Origin: an uncultured Eubacteriales bacterium | GTDB taxonomy: Bacteria > Bacillota > Clostridia > Christensenellales > Aristaeellaceae | NCBI GenBank assembly: GCA_902760595.1 | Contig: CACWHI010000019.1 | Location: forward strand, 1-47,871 | Length of the DNA: 47,871 bases | Direction: 5' to 3' | Part shown: piece by piece, positions 41,195-47,871 of the stretch | Layout: every line of letters begins with the position of its first letter | Position numbering within the stretch: position 1 is the stretch's first letter | Notes under the pieces: generated by a model | What the model was told of the DNA's origin: nothing | Seen by the model: the letters and a program-made list of their open reading frames with translations, nothing else | The model's database searches: none | Program-made: the position numbers and the translations under genes

Positions 41195-44100
41195 ATGAAA
41201 AAACGTTTGATCGCCCTGCTGATCGCCCTGATGATGGTGCTGCAGGTCATGCCCATCTCCGTGCTTTCCGAAGGAGAGGTCGCGGAGAGCGCGCCCGCCG
41301 CGGTCACCGAGACCGTGGAAGCCCCTGCCGCTCCGCAACCGGCCCCGGCCGAACAGCCGAAGGCGGCTGAGCCCAAGGCCGCGGACCCAGCGCCAGCCGC
41401 TCCCGCCGCGCCTGAGAAGGCCGCGGACCCGGAGCCTGCCGCTCCCGCCGCGCCTGAAAAGGTCGCGGACCCGGAGCCTGCCGCTCCCGCCGCACCTGAG
41501 AAGGCCGCGGATCCGGAGCCTGCCGCTCCCGCCGCGCCTGAAAAGGCCACGGATCCGGAGCCTGCCGCTCCCGCCGCGCCTGAAAAGGCCGCGGACCCGG
41601 AGCCTGTGACTCCCACGGAGCCCGAAAAGGCTGCTGATCCGGAGCCAGCTGCTTCCGCTGAGCCTGAGAAGGCTGCCGAAGGCGAGACGGAACCCGCCCA
41701 GGCCGAGACGCCCGCAGACGAACCCGCCCCCGAAGGCGCTGCCGAGCCGGAGGCCCAGGACCAGCCCGCCGCTGATCCCGAGCAGCCCGGCGAACAGGCA
41801 CAGCCTGCCGACCCGGCGCAGCCCGGGGAAGAGGAGCCTGCTGAGGGGGAGGAAAAGCCCTTCTCTACGATCGGCTCCAATCAGCTGGAAGGCGGCGTGT
41901 ATGCGACGGTGTCTTTCGTAGTCCAGACTGCGGAGCCGGAATCCGGCGCGGCCATCGAGCCGATGAATATCGTTATCGGTGAGAAGCTGGGCCAGCTTCC
42001 GGAAGTCACCTTCCCGGAGGACAGCCTGTTCCTGGGCTGGTTCGCCGGAGATATGCCCGTGGATGAAAACACTGTCGTCGAAGGCGATATGGTCGTTACT
42101 GCGTCCCTGGCGAACGCTGAACCGGTAGAATTCAGCGATGCGGCGGGTGACGTAACAGTCAAGATCGGTGCCCCTGCCGGCGCTTTACCGTACGGTGCCC
42201 AGCTGAAGGTAAAGGCTGTTGAGGAGGAAGAGATCCGCGAGACACTTGAAGAGAATATCGGATCCTTCAGCAAGACCAAAGCGGCGGATGTTTCTTTCTT
42301 CGTTGTAGACGGCGAAGGAAATGAGACGGAAGTGCAGCCGCTGCAGCCAGTAGATGTGAAGCTGTCGGCGAGTGGGCTGGATCATGCCAAAGCCGTGAAG
42401 CTGGCGCATATTCATGAGGACAAAGTTGAGGTAAAGGGTGAGATCGATGCCACGGCAGCGAAGCAGCCCGCGCCTGCAATGAAGACCCTGAAAGCGGCTC
42501 CGGGAAGGCGCGGCACAAAAGCAGCGGCCATCGAGCCTGAAGCGGAGGGCCTCAGTTTCGAATTCTCCGTTGACAATTTCTCTGTGTTCGCGTTCGTTAT
42601 CGTGACCGAGTACCTGACCGCGGATGGACAGACGCTGACGATCAGCGTCACCTTTGATCCGCGCGAAGCGCTTCCTGAGAACGCGACGCTCAGCGTTTCC
42701 GAAATAACGTCCGAGAGTGATCCTGTGACCTTTGCCAAGCGCAATGAGCGCCTGGCCGGTGTGCTGTTCGAAAAATACGGCAATGTCGCGATCACAGACG
42801 CCAGATATCTGAACATCACGATTTTGGTTTCCGGAGAAGGCGGTCAGGGCTGGAAAGAATACGAGCCGGTCTATCCCACGGAAGTCAAGGTCAGCTATAC
42901 CGAGCCGATGGATACGTCGAACCCCGGTGAGTACGAGGATTACAACGATCACTCAATCAAGGTGGTTCCGGATATCGGAAACCACGTCGTTGGCGTGCAT
43001 TATGGCGCTAACGGTACGTCGGTCCTTGAAACGAATGACGTAAATTCCGGCGCGGGGATCACGGAGACGGTTACCCATACCGACGGTTTTTCGGATTATG
43101 ATTTTGTCTATATCTATGAATATGAAACCATTGATACGGACAAAAGTTACAGCAAAAGCTCGATCCGGTCGAAGGCGCTAGCTGCCAACAATGCGCTGCG
43201 CGCTGCAGCCACTGCGCCTGCGCATTCAAAAACGCTTTCTGACAATCAGGATGGCACAAGCAAGCTGAGCCTGACGGTCACCGGCGACGCGGACACGGAA
43301 AACAATACTGCGTCTAACGCGAATATTGTCATTGTGTTTGATACGTCAAATTCAATGATCAACTACTACGTCCCATTAGACCTCGGTGGCAGAGGTTCAG
43401 ATGCGGAGGATGGGTATCCGAGCTATGTGTTGTATAATTCCAACCGGCAAGAAGTTGATGACGGCTATACCGGAACAGTCTACAAAAAAAATGGAAACAA
43501 TTACACACTGTATACCGGTCAGCGCTACAGCAAGACGATCCGCCGCGCGGACGCAGCGGAAAAGGTTTTATATGATTTCGCGCATGCGCTGTTTACGTAT
43601 CAAAACCCCGATGATCCAAGTACGCCTGTAGATGAAAGCAAAAATATCCAGGTGGCCTTGATTACCTTTAATAAGAGTGCCACAACCCTGCAAGGCTGGA
43701 CTAGCAGAGAAACAGATATAACAAACAGAGTTAGTTCGACCGGCGCGGGTGGCTCAAAGAAGATTGGGAATAGTTCCGGAACGAACTGGGAAGCAGCGCT
43801 CCAGCAAGCACAAACAGTAGTTAATTCAGCAGATAATGATCCTACATTCGTCGTATTTATAACGGATGGTCAGCCTACTCAATGGGTTGGTTATACAAGT
43901 GATTATGACACTACCGGTGAGGGATATGTGCATTCGCGGGATGAAGCGCGAGCTCTTCAATTAGCATGCGCGGCAACCGGAACAGATTCACACGGCGCGC
44001 TGTTTGGCATATATGCCTATGGTACAGAAGCGGATTATCTGGACGACCTGATGCGCTATGCGTATACCGGCAATATAGGCAATCCTGGTCCAGAAACCGG

Positions 44101-47100
44101 ATCAGCTGAGGGTTATTACAACGCGGGTAACTCTGCAGCCTTGGCGGAGGCGATCAACGATATTTTCTCGAGGATCGTGAAGACGCTGGGCGTTACCGCC
44201 GTATCCATCAGCGACGGAACCACCAGTAAAGTGACGACAACCTCCGGCGAGATCAGCCATTTGCTGGAAGTGGATACAGACAGCTATGAATACTGGCTTT
44301 CCTGGCCCACATCCAACGGCAAGTTTAAGATGAAGGATGCTGTCACGGGCGAGGATATTGAGTATACTGTTTCTGCCTCCGGAAACAATGTCACCATCAG
44401 TTGGACCGTAGGCGAATTGACTAGATCCGCGAACTATGAAGGCACCTTCAGCATGGATCAGGTGAGGGTCAAGTGGAATAACGCGACTAATTTCTATAAT
44501 TACGCCGCGCCGTCGGCCACCTTCTCGGATCCTTCTGTAAACTGGGACCTGTCCGGCGTCGGCACCTTGATGGACGGCGTGACATATGAAGTGACCTTCG
44601 ATGTCTTCCCCAGCCAGTACACGCTGGACCTGATCGCCGACCTGAAAAACAATTACAAAGCCTATGAGGATGTGGACGCCAACGAAAGGAAGTACCTGAC
44701 CAAGAGCGGCGATAATTACGTATTGGCGACCAACACCTCTGCCAAGCTGACCTATACGGATACCCGGACGGATGATGGGCAGCAGACCAGCGACTATACC
44801 AACCCTGACCCGGTCGAAACAACCGCGGTTGAAAGCCTGGTGGTGACCAAGGTCTGGGAGAATAAGGTTGACGAACAGACTGAGCAGAATGTCACGTTAC
44901 ATGTAACCCGCGATACCACTGAACGCTACCCTGTATCAGTGGCGCCGCCGAACTGGAAAGGTTCGGCCTATATCTCCATCGGTATCATGACGGTGAATGA
45001 CAGTACTGGCAAGGTGACCCTGAAAACCACCGGCCACGAGTTCTCCTTCGATGAACCGGAAGACCTGACTTATCACTGGGAGCTGGACGTGCCGATCGTC
45101 CGTCCGATGAAAATTAACAATGTGGATACCTATCTGCTGCGCCTGAAGGACAGCGAGGTACCGGACAGCATCAAGAACGGCGCTGTCAATCAGCGGTTTG
45201 TGGTGGACGGAACTACCTATTATCGTCTGGCATTTGGAAATACCAGCCATTTCTATAGGGTGGATCAATCTGTTGCCTCTCTGACGGCCACCAACAAGCG
45301 CAGAAGCTGGCTGGACCTGACGAAGGTGCTGACGAGCAAGGACAATCCCGATCAACCTATTACCAGTGACGAAGATTTCATCTTTACTGTGAAATTGACT
45401 GGTCCTGATAATAGTGAAAAGGTCTGGTTCTCTGCCTCTGCGGATGGCGGAACGACCATGATCATGGATGAGTGGGTCACCGGCGCGACGAAAGAAATGA
45501 AGGATGGCAATCCGACGGGCTACTGGTATGCTGATAACGGCGCGACCGTGACGATGAAGATCAAGCCCAGCTGGAACATCCGCTTCACCAACCTGATGAG
45601 CGGCACGGATTTCGTGTTTGAGGAAATGATCACCGCCCAGCAGGCAAATGAAGGCTATGATTTTAACAAGATCGATGCTGCAGCGAAAGGCATTACGGAC
45701 TGGAATCCCACGAAAACGGGTAAAAAGATCGAAGGTACGCTTCCGACTGCCAACAGCAAGTATACGATCACCTATTATAACCACGTCGAGACGACTGATG
45801 TCACTGTGACTAAGGTCTGGGATGACAATAACAACCCGTTTGGCCTGCGTCCCGACACGCTGGCCTTGACGCTCCGGCGGGATGAGACCGAGATGAGCGG
45901 GATTGAGCCCGAGATCACCAAGAACGGCAATCGCTGGACCTATACCTATAAGGACCTGCCCGCGTTTAAGAATAAGAGCACAGATACAAGATATAAGTAT
46001 ACGGTCACCGAAGACACTGTGCCGACAGGCTACAGCGTCAGCGGCAGCCCGGCTTCGGATAAGGGCGTAATCACTAACAGCACCGTCGTGGTGACGGCAA
46101 ACAAGGCCTGGCAGAACGCCGACGGCACAAATAATCCGCCCACAGGCGCGAAGGTGACCTTCGCACTGTTTGCCGATGGCGTAAACACCGGCAAGACCGT
46201 CGTGCTGGACGGCACGGCGGAAACCCGTACCACGCAGACCGAATGGGAGTACGAAGGATGGAAGGCCCGCTGGATCGGCCTGCCCAAGGCCAAGACGGTC
46301 GGCAATGAGACGAAGGACATTGTCTACACCATCAAGGAAACGGTCACCTGGCCGGACTACTCCTCGTCTGACGCTGAATCGGAAACTGGTGTGGCAGCCG
46401 GCGGCACCATCACCAACTCCCGCATCGTCGGCAACCTGAAGGTCAGCAAGACCGTCGTGTCTGATCTCGCGACGGATCTGGAGAAGTCCTTCACCTTCAA
46501 CGTCACGCTGAGCGATAAGACGATCAACGGCACCTACGGCGATATGACCTTCACCAACGGTGCGGCAACGCCGATTACGCTGAAGAACGGCGAAAGCAAG
46601 ACCGCCACCGGCCTGCCCGCCGGCATCACCTATACAGTAACAGAAACCGCTGACAACGATTTCACTACCACCAAAACCGGCGATACCGGCGCTATTGAGC
46701 ACGGCAAGACTAAGGAAGCCAAGTTCACCAATACGCGCAAGACCGGTTCGCTGAAGGTAAAGAAAACGGTCAACAGCCCGTTGGCGGCGGATAAGCAGAG
46801 CACCAAGAAGTTCCGCTTCACCATCATGCTGACCGGCCTGACCGATGCGGCCAAGAACAAAATCTACGGCAGTACACAATTCACTGATGGCAGCGCGACC
46901 GTCGAGCTGGCGCACAATCAAGAGGTTGAAATCACCGGATTGCCGATCGGCGCCGGGTATACCGTAACAGAAACGGCGGACAATGATTTCACGACTGATC
47001 CTACGAGCCTTGAACGGACCGGCACCATCAGCACCACGCAGAGCGAGGCGGCGTTTACGAATACCCGCAAGGTCAGCACCCTGACCGTGACCAAGACCTG

Positions 47101-47871
47101 GAGTGGGCTGGAGGGCGATGCCCTGAACGCGGCCATGAGCGCATTCACGGCTACGGTGACCGGCGTCAATGTGGACGGTCAGGGCGGCACGACCAGGAAC
47201 CTGACCCAGAGTGACTTCACCTGGACCTCGGATAAGTCGTCGGGCACGCTGGCCATCAGCAATCTACCCATCGGTCAGACCTATACCGTCACCGAGGACG
47301 CGGACGCGATCGACGCAGCCGTCCCGAATTATCGGCGGCTCAATAGCAGCGTAACGAGCGGAAGCGCGATGATCACAGAAAACGGCCAGAATAGCATTGC
47401 GCTGGCGAACAACTACGAGCGGAAGGTCACCAGCCTGACCGTGACTAAGACGGTCGTGGTGCCGACTGGCTTTACCATTGACACGACCAAACAATTCACG
47501 ATCACAGTGACCCTCAGTGAAGCGCTGCCCGTAGGGTATGACGCGGGTTCGGCCACGCTGAGCGGTGACAGAAAGACCCTGACATTCACACTGACCCACG
47601 GCAACAGCATCACACTGACCAACCTGCCCGTCGGCGCCACCTACACCGTGGCCGAAACTGCCCCGACCGGCTACACCGCCAGCATCACCCCCAGCGCCGC
47701 GACGGCCCTGGTGGAGGATGCGAGCAGCAATAAGGCAACGGTGACGAATAATTATACGGCAACGCCTGCGACGGTGACCTTCCCTGTGAAGAAGACGGTG
47801 CAGTCTGAGACGGCAGGGACGGCGCCCGGAGCGTGGAGCTATGACTTCGCGCTGACGGACAGCAAGGGAAC
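41195..47871 (+). CDS. Giant vWA / Cna-B-like adhesin, 3' end beyond window
   Basis: The frame is open to the window end, at least 2225 residues. A signal peptide (MKKRLIALLIALMMVLQVMP) is followed by 14-residue EKAADPEPAAPAAP repeats (about 50-170). A vWA domain lies at about 710-1000, with MIDAS residues DTSNS (715-720 region), Thr in GTNWEAALQQA and Asp in FITDGQPT. From about 1210 on are six or more Cna-B/pilin-like repeats, such as LKVSKTVVSD...TGLPAGITYTVTETAD and TVTKVWDDNN...YKYTVTED, probably with isopeptide bonds. This is the build of Gram-positive adhesins and pilus tips. GGGAGG precedes the ATG; GTG one codon earlier is possible. No terminator lies after the previous gene 76 bp upstream, so cotranscription is likely. 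Confidence 0.85.
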   Translation, partial: MKKRLIALLIALMMVLQVMPISVLSEGEVAESAPAAVTETVEAPAAPQPAPAEQPKAAEPKAADPAPAAPAAPEKAADPEPAAPAAPEKVADPEPAAPAAPEKAADPEPAAPAAPEKATDPEPAAPAAPEKAADPEPVTPTEPEKAADPEPAASAEPEKAAEGETEPAQAETPADEPAPEGAAEPEAQDQPAADPEQPGEQAQPADPAQPGEEEPAEGEEKPFSTIGSNQLEGGVYATVSFVVQTAEPESGAAIEPMNIVIGEKLGQLPEVTFPEDSLFLGWFAGDMPVDENTVVEGDMVVTASLANAEPVEFSDAAGDVTVKIGAPAGALPYGAQLKVKAVEEEEIRETLEENIGSFSKTKAADVSFFVVDGEGNETEVQPLQPVDVKLSASGLDHAKAVKLAHIHEDKVEVKGEIDATAAKQPAPAMKTLKAAPGRRGTKAAAIEPEAEGLSFEFSVDNFSVFAFVIVTEYLTADGQTLTISVTFDPREALPENATLSVSEITSESDPVTFAKRNERLAGVLFEKYGNVAITDARYLNITILVSGEGGQGWKEYEPVYPTEVKVSYTEPMDTSNPGEYEDYNDHSIKVVPDIGNHVVGVHYGANGTSVLETNDVNSGAGITETVTHTDGFSDYDFVYIYEYETIDTDKSYSKSSIRSKALAANNALRAAATAPAHSKTLSDNQDGTSKLSLTVTGDADTENNTASNANIVIVFDTSNSMINYYVPLDLGGRGSDAEDGYPSYVLYNSNRQEVDDGYTGTVYKKNGNNYTLYTGQRYSKTIRRADAAEKVLYDFAHALFTYQNPDDPSTPVDESKNIQVALITFNKSATTLQGWTSRETDITNRVSSTGAGGSKKIGNSSGTNWEAALQQAQTVVNSADNDPTFVVFITDGQPTQWVGYTSDYDTTGEGYVHSRDEARALQLACAATGTDSHGALFGIYAYGTEADYLDDLMRYAYTGNIGNPGPETGSAEGYYNAGNSAALAEAINDIFSRIVKTLGVTAVSISDGTTSKVTTTSGEISHLLEVDTDSYEYWLSWPTSNGKFKMKDAVTGEDIEYTVSASGNNVTISWTVGELTRSANYEGTFSMDQVRVKWNNATNFYNYAAPSATFSDPSVNWDLSGVGTLMDGVTYEVTFDVFPSQYTLDLIADLKNNYKAYEDVDANERKYLTKSGDNYVLATNTSAKLTYTDTRTDDGQQTSDYTNPDPVETTAVESLVVTKVWENKVDEQTEQNVTLHVTRDTTERYPVSVAPPNWKGSAYISIGIMTVNDSTGKVTLKTTGHEFSFDEPEDLTYHWELDVPIVRPMKINNVDTYLLRLKDSEVPDSIKNGAVNQRFVVDGTTYYRLAFGNTSHFYRVDQSVASLTATNKRRSWLDLTKVLTSKDNPDQPITSDEDFIFTVKLTGPDNSEKVWFSASADGGTTMIMDEWVTGATKEMKDGNPTGYWYADNGATVTMKIKPSWNIRFTNLMSGTDFVFEEMITAQQANEGYDFNKIDAAAKGITDWNPTKTGKKIEGTLPTANSKYTITYYNHVETTDVTVTKVWDDNNNPFGLRPDTLALTLRRDETEMSGIEPEITKNGNRWTYTYKDLPAFKNKSTDTRYKYTVTEDTVPTGYSVSGSPASDKGVITNSTVVVTANKAWQNADGTNNPPTGAKVTFALFADGVNTGKTVVLDGTAETRTTQTEWEYEGWKARWIGLPKAKTVGNETKDIVYTIKETVTWPDYSSSDAESETGVAAGGTITNSRIVGNLKVSKTVVSDLATDLEKSFTFNVTLSDKTINGTYGDMTFTNGAATPITLKNGESKTATGLPAGITYTVTETADNDFTTTKTGDTGAIEHGKTKEAKFTNTRKTGSLKVKKTVNSPLAADKQSTKKFRFTIMLTGLTDAAKNKIYGSTQFTDGSATVELAHNQEVEITGLPIGAGYTVTETADNDFTTDPTSLERTGTISTTQSEAAFTNTRKVSTLTVTKTWSGLEGDALNAAMSAFTATVTGVNVDGQGGTTRNLTQSDFTWTSDKSSGTLAISNLPIGQTYTVTEDADAIDAAVPNYRRLNSSVTSGSAMITENGQNSIALANNYERKVTSLTVTKTVVVPTGFTIDTTKQFTITVTLSEALPVGYDAGSATLSGDRKTLTFTLTHGNSITLTNLPVGATYTVAETAPTGYTASITPSAATALVEDASSNKATVTNNYTATPATVTFPVKKTVQSETAGTAPGAWSYDFALTDSKG

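Noticed and set aside
38416..41880. 1154-codon minus-strand frame and the Ser/Gly frame opposite the repeat protein
   Set aside because: Repeats on one strand leave the other frames open. The plus strand has a signal peptide, ribosome site and promoter.
44936..46921. 661-codon minus-strand open frame in the adhesin region
   Set aside because: Shadow of the plus-strand Cna-B-like repeats, which have a continuous in-frame reading from 41195 to the window end.

Overview
The window looks like a chromosome segment of a GC-rich, anaerobic member of the Clostridia (Bacillota). The clues are strong AGGAGG-type ribosome sites, a perfect CIRCE element before groES, a CsoR copper switch, pectin- and plant-type sugar-acid catabolism, lone GltD-like flavoproteins, a DUF362 iron-sulfur protein and huge secreted Glu/Pro-rich and vWA/Cna-B-type surface proteins. 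The assignment to a gut-type clostridial lineage is inference; no rRNA is present to prove it.

Layout. 1-8.2 kb (minus strand): a GNAT acetyltransferase, a secreted acidic transglutaminase-like protein, a GltD-like oxidoreductase, and copA behind csoR with two CsoR operators. 8.2-10.9 kb (plus): metY and metA, together an O-acetylhomoserine route to homocysteine. 11-13.4 kb (minus): a membrane-anchored XRE regulator and a MATE exporter. 13.4-17.1 kb (plus): murA, a J-domain protein, an L,D-transpeptidase and a secreted peptidoglycan-binding phosphodiester glycosidase, a cell-envelope cluster. 17.2-17.8 kb (minus): a 57-residue double-glycine-leader peptide with its own promoter and terminator, and a truncated response-regulator receiver. 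17.9-20.7 kb (plus): groES-groEL and a histidine phosphatase whose 3' end lies in a mobile element. 20.8-24.0 kb (minus): AEC transporter, DUF362 protein and a second GltD-like protein.

24.2-35.4 kb is the metabolic core. Five minus-strand genes (garD, gudD, garK, garR and a DapA-family lyase) can take galactarate and glucarate through 5-dehydro-4-deoxyglucarate and tartronate semialdehyde to 2-phosphoglycerate. A divergent PrpR-like regulator shares the promoter region, which carries two good promoters and a 12-bp inverted repeat. Converging on the regulator is a second operon: MBL-fold hydrolase, a second glucarate dehydratase and a small Cys-rich protein. No classical glucarate permease is present. 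The gud/gar genes are separated by about 200-bp palindromic intergenic repeats.

35.7-47.9 kb (plus): a 2-hydroxyacid dehydrogenase, then a BTAD (SARP-like) regulator ending in a degenerate GGDEF-like domain, then two giant secreted proteins: an 880-residue protein built on (TEEP)n repeats and a >2225-residue vWA plus Cna-B-like adhesin running off the window end. Three TGTAACC direct repeats at exact 12-bp spacing sit just upstream of the TATAAT box of the first surface gene. This is the arrangement expected for SARP activation and the best candidate here for an undescribed regulatory system.
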